Shown here in pieces: positions 1-8,551 of a stretch of DNA of 56,806 nucleotides. The position numbers were made by a program, and so were the translations under genes. The notes below the pieces were generated by a model, which made no database searches, was not told the origin of the DNA, and saw only the letters and a list, made by a program, of their open reading frames with translations. The stretch is from Deefgea rivuli DSM 18356. GTDB taxonomy: Bacteria > Pseudomonadota > Gammaproteobacteria > Burkholderiales > Chitinibacteraceae. Positions within the stretch are counted from its first letter, which is position 1. Each line of letters starts with the position of its first letter. The stretch spans positions 1 to 56,806 of the forward strand of contig NZ_JHVM01000018.1 of NCBI RefSeq assembly GCF_000620145.1, given 5' to 3'.

Positions 1-1796
1 ACGCGTTCGCGTTTGATTTTCCATTTGCCGCCCTCGCTCACCAATTCCAAGGTTTTTTCGACTACGTCTTGGTAGTTTTGCGAGCTGTAGTTTTGCTTGA
101 ACGTCACGTCGGCACGGTCTTTGCTGACATTGGCGCAGCTAAAGTTTTCAAACTTCAGGCTGATATCGCCTTCTTTGTTCACACGAGCACGGCGTTTGGC
201 TTCCCAATCGGCGCGTGTGCGGCCAGCACCCACGTCAAACTGACTGCTGTAAAGCGCTAAATACTCATCGGCTTTCTTGCTAGACCATTGCGTGCGCCAG
301 TTTTCAACAAACTCAGTCACGGTTTTGTCGCACGTTGCAGTGGGCGTAGTGGAAACGGGTGTCGCTGGCGTTGGAGCTAGAGATTCAGCGCTACGCGGTG
401 GGCGCGCTGCTACAGCAGCGGCGCGATCCAGTGGAACGGCCGCGATCAAAGCGCCTGAGCAGCTGATTTTTTCATCTTCGGCCAAATTGTCGCCCAGATC
501 ATTGTCGGGCGAGGTGTTTTCGAGCGGCGAAATCTGCAAAGCAGCAAGCAATTCATGCGATTGCATCAACACCCGTGCGTAAGAGAGTTGATGATCGTAT
601 TCGGCGCGAACCAAAGCGCGTTTGGCTTCGAAGAGTTCGTTTTCAGTATCGAGCACGTCCAGTAGCGAGCGTTGGCCGATGTCGAATTGTTTACGGAAGG
701 CATCGCGGGCTTTTTCGGTCGACAGCACGTGTTGATCGAGGTATTTGAGTTGTTCTCGCAGGCGATAAGTATCATTCCACGCGATTTGTGTGGTTTGGCG
801 AATATCGCGGCAGGTTTTATCGCGTAGTTCTTGGGCGATATTGAGCAATTCAGCATATTGGCTGGCGCGCGCAGTATCGCTTCCACCGCGGAACAGGTTG
901 TAATTCATGACGAGCTGAATTTTTCCGTCTTTATAGCTGCCGTCGATATTGTCGCGATTGTTGTCATAACCTTGGCTGGCGCGCAATTCAAGTTGCGGAT
1001 AAAAACTGCTTTTCTTGGTTTGTGCATCAGCACGCGCAGCGCGAATATTGTAAATCGACGCACGGAAGGCCGGATTTTGTGTCATTTGCTCTTTGAGCGT
1101 GGCCAAATCTTTCGCGGTTTTTGTCGAAAAGTCCGGTGCATTACTCATTTCGGCGGCGGGCAGTGCGCCAGTCAGGCGCTCATAGCGCGCTGACACATCG
1201 TGCAAATTCGATGATTCGGTTAACCAGTTCGATTCGGCCAAAGCCAAACGACCCGATGCGGTTTCCAAATCAACGCGGCGGCCGACACCCGCAGTCACGC
1301 GTTCTTGAATTTGATTAAAGGTTTCTTGGTGAATGGCGTAGTTTTCGCTGGCGAGCTGCACCAGCTTGCGATAACGCAGCACATCCAAATACGCATTGGT
1401 GGTTTCCAGCGCTGCGGCATCACTGGCGGCGAGTAAATCGTAATAACGGGTGAGTTTGCCATAACCTAGACGGCGCACTTCTTCGGAGGTGGCAAAGCCG
1501 TCGAACAACATTTGACGCAATTCCAGCGATACGCCGGGATGGTTAAAAGTGCCGGTATTGGTATTTGGATAATCTTGGCGCTCAACGCCCGCATAGCCTT
1601 GCAAATCGATTTTTGGATAATAGTTACCACGCGCAACGTCTTGCTCATTGCCCGCAGCGCGGAAATTGAGCCACTTGGCACGGACTTCGGGATTGCGTAA
1701 AACGGTTTGTTCCACGGCATCGCGTAGATTAGATGCGGCAAAAGTGGCCGTGCTACCGCAGGCGAGCAGCAATAGTGCGAGTGGTTTGAGCTTCAT
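1..1796 (-). CDS. TolC-family outer membrane protein with C-terminal NTF2-like domain (3' end outside window)
   Basis: Reading leftward from an ATG at 1796, the frame is open to base 1 (at least 598 residues), so the stop lies outside the window. Residues 1-21 are a signal peptide (MKLKPLALLLLACGSTATFA). Residues about 25-430 have the repeated helical pattern of the outer membrane efflux protein (OEP/TolC) family, including RNPEVRAKWLNFRAAGNEQD and DIGQRSLLDVLDTENE. TolC proteins form the outer-membrane exit duct of type I secretion or RND efflux. After a Pro/Ala-rich spacer, residues from about 489 on look like an NTF2/SnoaL-type domain similar to the C-terminus of Cds6-like proteins (CDKTVTEFVENWRTQWSSKK, then KTLELVSEGGKWKIKRER). 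That extension is not part of standard TolC. No inner-membrane partner is visible here. The gene is divergent from the response regulator at 2067. Confidence 0.85.
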   Translation of the reverse strand, partial: MKLKPLALLLLACGSTATFAASNLRDAVEQTVLRNPEVRAKWLNFRAAGNEQDVARGNYYPKIDLQGYAGVERQDYPNTNTGTFNHPGVSLELRQMLFDGFATSEEVRRLGYGKLTRYYDLLAASDAAALETTNAYLDVLRYRKLVQLASENYAIHQETFNQIQERVTAGVGRRVDLETASGRLALAESNWLTESSNLHDVSARYERLTGALPAAEMSNAPDFSTKTAKDLATLKEQMTQNPAFRASIYNIRAARADAQTKKSSFYPQLELRASQGYDNNRDNIDGSYKDGKIQLVMNYNLFRGGSDTARASQYAELLNIAQELRDKTCRDIRQTTQIAWNDTYRLREQLKYLDQHVLSTEKARDAFRKQFDIGQRSLLDVLDTENELFEAKRALVRAEYDHQLSYARVLMQSHELLAALQISPLENTSPDNDLGDNLAEDEKISCSGALIAAVPLDRAAAVAARPPRSAESLAPTPATPVSTTPTATCDKTVTEFVENWRTQWSSKKADEYLALYSSQFDVGAGRTRADWEAKRRARVNKEGDISLKFENFSCANVSKDRADVTFKQNYSSQNYQDVVEKTLELVSEGGKWKIKRER

Positions 1797-2066
1797 GCTA
1801 ATTTTTCCGCCAAATAAAGTTGAATCGGTTCAGTCCACGCGCATCACGCCAAGGCCTTAGTCCGATTGAAAAGTCGCAATTTTTGTCAATGTAAATAAAT
1901 TAGCCCTGCTCTACGAGCCAATTGACAATGTTTAACAAACAATCCGAAGCCACTATAGAAAAAACAATAAAACTAGCCCTTTTTTAACTCAGCAGGTACA
2001 GTTGCAGCTAGCTTGATCGCAATATTAATCAATGCTTATTTTCAAACTTTAATAGCTTTTAAAAAA

Positions 2067-2777
2067 ATGCGTATTGCCCACCTTGATGATGAAATTTACC
2101 AGCTCGATTTAGTCGAACGTGCCATCACGGCGATGGGATATCACTATTTTGGCTTTGAGCGTGGGCATCAATTACTGAATCAATTACGCACCGAGAGCTT
2201 TGATTTACTGATTGTCGATTGGCACCTACCTGATACCACCGGCATTGAAGTCGTTCGCTGGGTGCGTGACAATTTTGAACTTAAAATTCCAATTTTATTT
2301 CTCACCAATCGCAGCGAAGAACTCGATATCGTCGCAGGCTTAACGGCGGGCGCAGACGACTATATTACTAAGCCCATTCGCCTCTATGAATTAAATGCCC
2401 GAATTAAAGCTTTATTACGCCGCAGCTACCCCAATACGGAAGCCAATTTAATTCATTATGGACAATTTCAATTTAATCTTGCGGAGCGCATGTTGAGCTT
2501 TGCAAACCAAAACATTGAATTAAAACAAAAAGAATTTGATTTAGCGCGGTATTTATTTGCCAATTGCGGGCGTTTACTCTCGCGCAGCCATTTATTAGAA
2601 GCCGTTTGGGGCATTGCCGCCGATATTCCTTCACGCAGTATGGATACGCATATTTCGACCTTGCGCGTGAAATTAAACCTGCGCCCTGCTCGTGGCTATC
2701 GCTTAAGCGCCGTGTATGGCCAAGGCTATCGCCTCGAAGCCGTTAGCGCTGATGCGATTCCGACTCCTGCCGAATAA
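2067..2777 (+). CDS. OmpR-family response regulator
   Basis: 236 residues from ATG 2067. An upstream in-frame ATG at 2013 would add 18 residues without homology, so the start just before MRIAHLDDE is preferred, because receiver domains begin this way. The receiver domain (about 1-120) has the acidic pair DD near residues 7-8, phospho-acceptor Asp51 in LLIVDWHLPD and the conserved Lys in YITKPIRLYE. The C-terminal winged helix (about 135-230) ends in the typical sequence GYRLSAVYGQGYRLEAV. It should be phosphorylated by the CHASE2 histidine kinase encoded two genes downstream and bind DNA. The three genes run in the same direction with short spacers (23 and 5 bp), which suggests one operon. 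Confidence 0.9.
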   Translation: MRIAHLDDEIYQLDLVERAITAMGYHYFGFERGHQLLNQLRTESFDLLIVDWHLPDTTGIEVVRWVRDNFELKIPILFLTNRSEELDIVAGLTAGADDYITKPIRLYELNARIKALLRRSYPNTEANLIHYGQFQFNLAERMLSFANQNIELKQKEFDLARYLFANCGRLLSRSHLLEAVWGIAADIPSRSMDTHISTLRVKLNLRPARGYRLSAVYGQGYRLEAVSADAIPTPAE

Positions 2778-2800
2778 AACCAATTAAAGCTACGCTACTT

Positions 2801-4453
2801 ATGAAAATCTTCTCGCAATTAAGTCCTATTTTATTTCTAATCAGTAGCGGTATCTACGCCTCAGAGCCCAGCGTGCCCTACCAAGTTAAAGCGGGCGATA
2901 ATCTGTACCGCGTAGCACAGCAATATCTAAATCAAATCGAAGATTGGCGCGCCGTCGCGACGCTCAATCACATCAAAGATCCGCTGGCACTAAAAGTAGG
3001 CAGCACGATTGAATTGCCGCTCAGTAAACTCCGTGGCCAAACTCAATCGGCTCGCGCGGTTTTTCTGCGCGGAGAAGTGTTGATCCAGCAAAAGAAACTC
3101 CCCCGCCAAGCGCTCTTGCTCAGCACTGAAATTAGCGAAGGCGCGTGGATCAATACGGGCAACGATGGCTTTGCCACTTTACGCTTGGAAGATGGTACAG
3201 AAGTACAACTGCCCGCCAATACGCAAATGCAAATGCAGCGTTTACGCCATATTCCGCAAGCGAATGCCGGGCAAACCGAACTGAAACTCAAACAAGGCCG
3301 CTTAGATTTAAGTGTTACGCCGCAAAATACCGGTTCGCGCTTTGACGTGCGCACGCCACTGGCAGTAACGGGCGTACGCGGTACACATTTTGGCGTCATG
3401 CAAGCCAACGCCAAATCAGCCTCACTGACCGATGTCACCGAAGGCCGCGTCGCTTTTAATAGTAATCGCAGCAAGACCGACCCAAAAACCTTCCTCAATG
3501 CAGGCCAAGGCGGCGTGATGAATGCCACGCAGCAGATGCCAATCGTGCGTAATTTAATCGCCGCACCGATGCTAGCCCACGAAAATCTATTGATTGAACG
3601 CAGCCCAATGCTGCTGAATTTTGCTCCCGCCTCTGGCGCGCAAGGCTATCGCATTCAAATCGCCAAAAACGCGAAGTTCAGCGAAGTACTATTTAGCGAA
3701 GTCGTGCATCGCTTGCCAGCAAAAATCAGCGATTTAGACGATGGTGATTATGTAGTGCAAGTACGTAGCATTGATGGCGATGGCGTATTTGGCCTGATCG
3801 CTAGCGCACCATTACGCGTCAAAACCACGCCGCTACCACCATTAGCACAATCGCCTAGCCAAAATAAAACCGTACAAACTGGCAGCGTTGAACTGCAATG
3901 CACTGATTTGCCCGACGCCAGCCACTACCAATTGCAATATTCATCCAGCGCCGACTTCAGTAGCAGTAGCAGCAGCGATACCACGACACTCCAGCAAGAT
4001 CGCTGCCAATTTACGGCGAATATAGAAAAAATCGGTACACATTATTGGCGCGTTGCCACACTAGATTCAGCAGGCCAACGCGGCCCGTATAGCGATACAA
4101 GTCAGTTTATTGCCGTTGCTGCGCTGGCCGTTCCTGAGCCAAAATGGGCTTTCGACGATTTACTCCACGTACACTGGGCCGCCATTGAAGGTAGCCATTT
4201 CCTGACGCAAGTCGCTACAGATAAAGACTTTACCCATATTGTGTTGAGCCAAACCGTCACCGAGCCACAGGTCAGCTTTGATTTGCCACCGCAATGCACA
4301 CCGTATTATTTCCACCTACAAAGCATCGATAGTGAAGGCCTGCGCTCGAAGTTCTCTGCGGCGCGCCTTATTAGTATGGATTCGATGATTTGCAGCCCTT
4401 CTGGCCCCGTTCTGGATGGCGCAGGGCGGGCGATTAAAAGCCGCGCGCGCTAA
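2801..4453 (+). CDS. LysM-FecR domain periplasmic protein
   Basis: 550 residues. The first 20 residues are a signal peptide. A LysM domain (about 27-75: YQVKAGDNLYRVAQQYL ... KVGSTIELP) suggests peptidoglycan binding. A FecR-type domain follows (about 85-225), with the signature VRTPLAVTGVRGTHFGV. The rest (about 255-530) looks like fibronectin-III-type repeats, with recurring YRIQIAKNAKFSEVLFSEVV, YQLQYSSSADF and FLTQVATDKDFTHIVLSQTV. FecR domains act in envelope signal transfer; families with LysM-FecR are often encoded beside CHASE2-domain proteins. Here the gene sits between the response regulator and the CHASE2 kinase, so a role as periplasmic partner of the CHASE2 sensor is inferred from context. 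Confidence 0.85.
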   Translation: MKIFSQLSPILFLISSGIYASEPSVPYQVKAGDNLYRVAQQYLNQIEDWRAVATLNHIKDPLALKVGSTIELPLSKLRGQTQSARAVFLRGEVLIQQKKLPRQALLLSTEISEGAWINTGNDGFATLRLEDGTEVQLPANTQMQMQRLRHIPQANAGQTELKLKQGRLDLSVTPQNTGSRFDVRTPLAVTGVRGTHFGVMQANAKSASLTDVTEGRVAFNSNRSKTDPKTFLNAGQGGVMNATQQMPIVRNLIAAPMLAHENLLIERSPMLLNFAPASGAQGYRIQIAKNAKFSEVLFSEVVHRLPAKISDLDDGDYVVQVRSIDGDGVFGLIASAPLRVKTTPLPPLAQSPSQNKTVQTGSVELQCTDLPDASHYQLQYSSSADFSSSSSSDTTTLQQDRCQFTANIEKIGTHYWRVATLDSAGQRGPYSDTSQFIAVAALAVPEPKWAFDDLLHVHWAAIEGSHFLTQVATDKDFTHIVLSQTVTEPQVSFDLPPQCTPYYFHLQSIDSEGLRSKFSAARLISMDSMICSPSGPVLDGAGRAIKSRAR

Positions 4454-4458
4454 GAACT

Positions 4459-6756
4459 GTGTCGATCCACTCACTAAAATCACTTAAATACGGCTTTAGC
4501 GCGCTGGTCTTGATCTGCGCGCTGGCTCTTGGTTTTTTGAATGGCTGGGGGCGAATCGATGCGGCGCTGATTGACCATCTGAGCAATTTTAATCGCCGCG
4601 CTGCGCCCAACGATATTGTTATCGTTGCCATCGATGATCAAAGCTTGGCGCAGTTGGGACGCTGGCCATGGCGACGCGCACTGCATGCCGATTTACTCCA
4701 ACGTTTGCAGGCAGGACAGCCGCGCGCTGTGGGCTTGGATTTAATTTTTTCCGAACCCGATTTTAATCATCCCAACGATGATTTGGCTTTGGGCGCAGCG
4801 ATTACGCAACTCGGGCGCGTCGTGTTGCCAATTCGCATGACCCTGAATCGCTATGGCGACCCCAGCGCCACCTTACCCACGCCCGCAATTGCGCACGCAA
4901 CACCCTATTTCGGCCATATTCATCTCGAACTCGATCCCGACGGTATTGCACGCAGTGTATTTCTCAAAGAAGGTGCGTCAAATGTTTGGTGGCCGCATTT
5001 TTCACTCGCCTTGCTGGCGGCTGGCGGGCAAGCTTTGCCTAATACGGCGCTCAGCGGTTTGCGCCGCGATCCATCGACGATCACACAGCAAGCCACATGG
5101 TCGCGCGACTATTGGCAGCAAATTCCCTATGCAGGGCCACCGAATCATTTTCAGCGAATTAGCTATAGCGATGTCATCGATGGGAAAATCCCCAGTACAT
5201 TTTGGCGTGATAAATACGTATTAGTCGGAGTAACAGCAGCGGGTCTGGGCGACGCGTATCCGACGCCGTTTGCCAGCCAGCATGCGCTGATGCCCGGCAT
5301 TGAAATCATTGCTAATACGCTTGATTCACTGCGACAACAGATCCAAATTCGCAAAGCCAGCGCGATGGAAAACGCGCTATTCACTGCGCTGTGGGCAGCG
5401 CTGGCCTTGCTGGCGGTGTATCGACTGCCGACGCGCCGCGCTTTAATCGCGGTCGTCGCCCTGTTGCCGCTGCTGTATGTCAGCGCCGGTTTAGCGGTTT
5501 TGTGGCTGGGGATTCAGTTCGCGCCGCTGGCTGCGGCCTGCTGCGTAATCGGTATTTATCCGCTGTGGGCGTGGCGACGTTTAGAGGCCGCGCACGCTTA
5601 TTTATCCAAAGAGCTGGCCGACATTGAGCGCGACAATCTACTGCTGACGAATGATGTTGGTGCGGGCGATGAACTCGATCAAAAAATGTTCGCAATGAAT
5701 CGTGCCATCGGCCAATTGCGCGATTTGCAACGCTTTGTTCGCGACAGCCTCGATCATCTGAGCGATGCGATGCTGGTTTGTAATTGCGCTGGGCAAATTT
5801 TGCTCGCCAATCGCGCCGCGCAGACTTATTTTGATAGCGAACTGATTGGTCTATCGGTCACGGACTATTTCACCGATTTTCGCTGCGAATCAGGCTTGGC
5901 TGACTTGGATCCACTCAGCGAGATGGATAGCAGCGCTATTTTAGCCATCAAAGTCCACGATGCAGCGCAAAATGCGCTGCTGTTTAAACGCATCGCGCGT
6001 TACGACAGTAGCAACACGCAAGTCGGTTGGATTTTTAGTTTGGTCAATATTTCGGTGCTAGAGCAAGCGCAGCGCCAGCGCGAGGAAATGCTGCACTTTT
6101 TATCGCACGATATGCGAGCGCCGCAATCGTCGATTTTGACCATCATTGAACTGTATCGCCAAGATCATCCCGCGCCGCATCCGAGCGAATTGGCGCGTAT
6201 CGAAAGCCATGCGCGGCGCACCTTGGCGCTAGCCGATGATTTCGTGCATTTAGCGCGCGCGCAAGCCAATGAATATCATTTTGAACCCGTCAATCTGGGC
6301 GATATTGTGTTTGATGCGGCGGACTTTTTTTGGGAGCAAGCCCAAGCGCGCGGCGTTGAAATTCAAACCGAAATTCCAGATATGCCGTGTTATAGCCAAG
6401 CCGATCGCGCCGCCCTCACCCGCGCAGTGACTAATCTAATCGACAACGCAATGAAATACGGCGGGATCAAAGGAACGATACAGTGCACGATTACGAACAG
6501 AATTGAGGCATGGGAAATCAGCATTGAAGACGACGGCGCAGGCATTGCGCCCGAATTTCAAAGTACGTTACGCCAACGCTTTAAACGCATGAACCGCAGC
6601 GACGGCCTACCCTCCGGCGGCGTCGGCCTCGGCCTCGCCTTCGTCGAAACCGTCATCGCGCAACATGGCGGGCACATTGAAATCGGCAGTTCAAGCAGCG
6701 GCGGTGCGAAGTTCAGCCTGATTCTCAAGCAATGCGATTACATGGATGAAGCGTGA
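4459..6756 (+). CDS. CHASE2-domain sensor histidine kinase
   Basis: 765 residues from a GTG start at 4459, 5 bp after the preceding stop. Order of domains: an N-terminal membrane segment (about 10-30), a periplasmic CHASE2 domain (about 35-300, with NDIVIVAIDDQSLAQLGRWP and the DLIFSEPDF motif), three closely spaced membrane segments (about 305-375), a short coiled linker, a PAS-like region (about 425-530), a HisKA domain with phospho-acceptor His550 in FLSHDMRAP, and a HATPase_c domain with NLIDNAMKYGG (N box) and GGVGLGLAFVETVI (G box). CHASE2 is an extracytoplasmic sensor domain with unknown ligand. The likely partner is the OmpR-type regulator at 2067. No receiver is fused to the kinase. 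Confidence 0.92.
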   Translation: MSIHSLKSLKYGFSALVLICALALGFLNGWGRIDAALIDHLSNFNRRAAPNDIVIVAIDDQSLAQLGRWPWRRALHADLLQRLQAGQPRAVGLDLIFSEPDFNHPNDDLALGAAITQLGRVVLPIRMTLNRYGDPSATLPTPAIAHATPYFGHIHLELDPDGIARSVFLKEGASNVWWPHFSLALLAAGGQALPNTALSGLRRDPSTITQQATWSRDYWQQIPYAGPPNHFQRISYSDVIDGKIPSTFWRDKYVLVGVTAAGLGDAYPTPFASQHALMPGIEIIANTLDSLRQQIQIRKASAMENALFTALWAALALLAVYRLPTRRALIAVVALLPLLYVSAGLAVLWLGIQFAPLAAACCVIGIYPLWAWRRLEAAHAYLSKELADIERDNLLLTNDVGAGDELDQKMFAMNRAIGQLRDLQRFVRDSLDHLSDAMLVCNCAGQILLANRAAQTYFDSELIGLSVTDYFTDFRCESGLADLDPLSEMDSSAILAIKVHDAAQNALLFKRIARYDSSNTQVGWIFSLVNISVLEQAQRQREEMLHFLSHDMRAPQSSILTIIELYRQDHPAPHPSELARIESHARRTLALADDFVHLARAQANEYHFEPVNLGDIVFDAADFFWEQAQARGVEIQTEIPDMPCYSQADRAALTRAVTNLIDNAMKYGGIKGTIQCTITNRIEAWEISIEDDGAGIAPEFQSTLRQRFKRMNRSDGLPSGGVGLGLAFVETVIAQHGGHIEIGSSSSGGAKFSLILKQCDYMDEA

Positions 6757-6780
6757 TTCAGCCGAAAATAGACTTCGATG

Positions 6781-6827
6781 GGTATATCTACACAGAGCAA
6801 TACCTAAAATATCCAGAAGCATATACC
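6781..6827. repeat. 47-bp GGTAT palindromic element, copy 1
   Basis: Begins GGTATATCTA and ends AGCATATACC, exactly 47 bp. The terminal arms extend outward to TGGGTATAT at 6779 and ATATACCCA ending at 6829. It lies 24 bp after the CHASE2 kinase stop, in a 189-bp gap that otherwise shows nothing recognisable. It belongs to the family described in the findings. It could act as a transcript end or a mobile palindrome; the sequence does not decide. Confidence 0.75.
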
Positions 6828-6945
6828 CATATAAAATCCATTTTACAACAAATGGATTGAGGCATGATTTAAACGATTTCCATCTGCGTTGATATTGATG
6901 GAGATTGCTTCGTTCAATCCCTCCTACGATCTACCGAAGCAAGAC

Positions 6946-7383
6946 TCAAGCGACACCTTGAACAACATTGTGGCGTTTCTCGGCATACAACTTCAATGAT
7001 TGCATCGTGCGCGGCAGGCCCACATGCAGCTGCTTGGCAACGCTTGGCCCGAACAAAAAGGCCAGCGCGCCCGTGAACCACACGCGATGAACGACTTCCG
7101 AGCCGCCATCAACCGGCGCAACCGTATGCTCGAAGTGCATGCGAAATAATGGAATGTAACCCTCGACGGTAAACGAGCGGCTTTCAGTACGCTCGGTAAT
7201 CACCATAGGCACGCCCATGCCTTTGCTGGGCGTGATCTTGCCCTTAGTTCCAACGGTAAATGGCCCGTTGAGGTGAGCTTGCTTGGTATCTGGATCCCAC
7301 AGATGCCATCGATCAACCTCGCTCCAAATCTGGTCAACGACCGTAGGCGGAACTGCGATATGGACGCGTTTTTCGATTTGCAT
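6946..7383 (-). CDS. SRPBCC-family (polyketide cyclase/dehydrase-like) protein
   Basis: 145 residues with the typical start of the START/SRPBCC fold (VHIAVPPTVVDQIWSEVDRW ... DPDTKQ) and an alternating beta-strand middle ending in a long C-terminal helix. Members bind hydrophobic ligands in a helix-grip pocket, but the substrate cannot be told from sequence. No signal peptide, so it is likely cytoplasmic. A good ribosome site (GGGAG region just upstream of ATG 7383) supports the start. It lies at the downstream side of a small accessory patch of attC-like sites and may or may not belong to it. Confidence 0.8.
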   Translation of the reverse strand: MQIEKRVHIAVPPTVVDQIWSEVDRWHLWDPDTKQAHLNGPFTVGTKGKITPSKGMGVPMVITERTESRSFTVEGYIPLFRMHFEHTVAPVDGGSEVVHRVWFTGALAFLFGPSVAKQLHVGLPRTMQSLKLYAEKRHNVVQGVA

Positions 7384-7462
7384 AGGGAGACACTCCTGTT
7401 GATGGTTTTAGAAAAGATTTGAATTCGATTGACTCAGTGGTGGCTCTCGACTCAAAGCATTT

Positions 7463-7542
7463 GTAGGGTGCCAATAAGCAAAGCGCATTGCACCGCGTCG
7501 CGTAGCCAAAGCCGGTAATGCGCGCAGCTTTCAACACCCTAC
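7463..7542. repeat. GTAGGGTG palindromic repeat
   Basis: An 80-bp inverted-repeat element. GTAGGGTG at 7463-7470 pairs with CACCCTAC at 7535-7542, and inner GCGCATT (7483-7489) pairs with AATGCGC (7517-7523). Similar GTAGGGTG palindromes are common intergenic repeats in beta- and gammaproteobacteria. It sits where the second half of the attC-like site at 7561 would be expected, as if it had replaced or interrupted that half. Confidence 0.65.
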
Positions 7543-7560
7543 GGATTGCGGCTTACGAAT

Positions 7561-7601
7561 TGCCGCATCTCGGCCAGTCCGATTGAATGATTTGTTCGGG
7601 G
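7561..7601 (-). other. Truncated attC-like site after the 71-residue gene
   Basis: Directly follows the stop of the small gene at 7602. Read on the minus strand it starts CGAACAAATCATTCAATCGG then CTGGCCGAGATGCGGC, the layout of the left half of integron attC sites (R'' box, ATTCA, L'' arm). Positions 7561-7593 match 7900-7932, behind the next small gene, at 29 of 33 bases. The right half is missing. Confidence 0.45.
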
Positions 7602-7817
7602 TTAATGTGCGACATGACTTTGAGAGCAATTTGGATTGCGCTCTAGATGCTCAAAATGAGCGGCTGCGTGGCCACCTGAACGATGGGGGCGTACTGGCTG
7701 AGCGCATTCGGTGCAACGGAAATCTGGGTGAGGGATGCCACCTGAGTCTTTGAGATCAATTGCAGAAACAATATCAATAATCTGTTCGTTCAGAAGACAG
7801 GTTGTCATTATTGCCAT
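7602..7817 (-). CDS. Small zinc-ribbon-like protein, probable gene cassette
   Basis: 71 residues. The second half carries FRCTECAQPVRPHRSGGHAA and HFEHLERNPNCSQSH, a Cys2...His...Cys arrangement like the N-terminal zinc-binding part of CoiA-like proteins. The start at 7817 is supported by AGGAG 10-11 bp upstream. The stop falls next to an attC-like sequence and the gene runs in the same direction as its neighbour at 7941, as in integron cassette arrays. Function is unknown; the CoiA likeness covers only the metal-binding part and no nuclease motif is visible. Confidence 0.55.
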   Translation of the reverse strand: MAIMTTCLLNEQIIDIVSAIDLKDSGGIPHPDFRCTECAQPVRPHRSGGHAAAHFEHLERNPNCSQSHVAH

Positions 7818-7845
7818 ATTTGTAAATGCTCCTTAGGCTATAAAA

Positions 7846-7939
7846 TCTTAACGCCAAAAGTAAACGGCTGGCCGACCTCGCAAAACGTTCCGACTAAGAT
7901 GCCGCGTCTCGGCCAGTCCGGCTGAATGACTTATTAGCC
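7846..7939 (-). other. attC-like recombination site
   Basis: A 94-bp imperfect palindrome between two short same-direction genes. Arms CGGCTGGCCGA (7865-7875) and TCGGCCAGTCCG (7909-7920) pair with unpaired bases on one side, like the extrahelical bases of attC. On the minus strand one end reads GGCTAATAAGTCATTCAG and the other TTTGGCGTTAAGA, close to the RYYYAAC and GTTRRRY boxes of chromosomal integron attC sites, with one or two mismatches each. The site begins one base after the stop of the 7941 gene. No integrase gene is present in the window. Confidence 0.55.
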
Positions 7940-7940
7940 C

Positions 7941-8285
7941 TTATTCACATGCTGTTTTAATGTGGGAAATTATTTCGGAGGCACATGAGTCTTGCGATAC
8001 GGAAACTAACTCTGCAATTACAGCAGTTGCATGATCTAGAGGTAAGTCGCCTTCTGCATAGCGTTGTAAAACCGATGATATAAAACTGCTCATTAAAATA
8101 TTCTCTTGTGAATTTAACTTGAAGCGTTCGCCGCTGCCTTTGAATTCAAGAAATGTATAGGGTGGTTGATGGAAAATTTTAACCAAACTACTGGGTTGCC
8201 AGTCATCGCCAATGACGACCTCTGCATCAAAAGGGATTGTTTTTTCAAGAGCCTGTAGCTTCCTAATTACTTCTGATGTGTTCAT
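7941..8285 (-). CDS. Hypothetical protein, probable gene cassette
   Basis: 114 residues, no signal peptide or membrane segment, acidic. I do not recognise a family. It contains DAEVVIGDDWQPSSLVKIF followed by a strand-rich stretch and a C-terminal helical region (FISSVLQRYAEGDLPLDHA). Its stop is almost fused to the attC-like site at 7846-7939, which is the usual arrangement for an integron cassette. It is AT-richer than the neighbouring housekeeping genes. Confidence 0.6.
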   Translation of the reverse strand: MNTSEVIRKLQALEKTIPFDAEVVIGDDWQPSSLVKIFHQPPYTFLEFKGSGERFKLNSQENILMSSFISSVLQRYAEGDLPLDHATAVIAELVSVSQDSCASEIISHIKTACE

Positions 8286-8348
8286 TTATGACTCCGATTA
8301 AAAGAGCTAACTATTAAGTAGGCCTCACCCATTAAGGCCAGTACCATA

Positions 8349-8551
8349 AGTTGGACTAAGCTTGCGCAGCCCAACGTTTACCGTGGATTCGCTTTTTCTT
8401 CGTACCTAAAAAATCGCTTTCGATTCTTATGGGTATATTTATGCAGGAACTTATAGATATAGGCTTCACTCGTATACATATAACTTCTGTGCCAAGCCAC
8501 CATGAACTAGTTACTTCTCGAACGTTGGGCTGCGCAAGCTTAGCCCAACCT
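8349..8551. repeat. TTGGGCT inverted-repeat element with a nested 47-mer
   Basis: The segment 8349-8378 is the inverted copy of 8521-8551 with one mismatch in the shared core of about 29 bp. Each arm is itself a hairpin (GTTGGGCT ... AGCCCAAC). The roughly 140 bp between the arms contain the 47-bp element at 8432-8478. The 483-bp gap 8286-8768 holds this repeat and the chitinase terminator; I see no gene in it. Confidence 0.7.
8432..8478. repeat. 47-bp GGTAT palindromic element, copy 2 (degenerate)
   Basis: Starts GGTATATTTATGCAGG and ends CTCGTATACA, 47 bp. The outer arms are preserved and the inner stem is weak. It is nested within the TTGGGCT inverted repeat at 8349-8551. Confidence 0.5.

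Noticed and set aside
3043-3528. 161-residue ORF opposite the LysM-FecR gene
   Set aside because: Antisense shadow; the plus-strand gene has clear domains.
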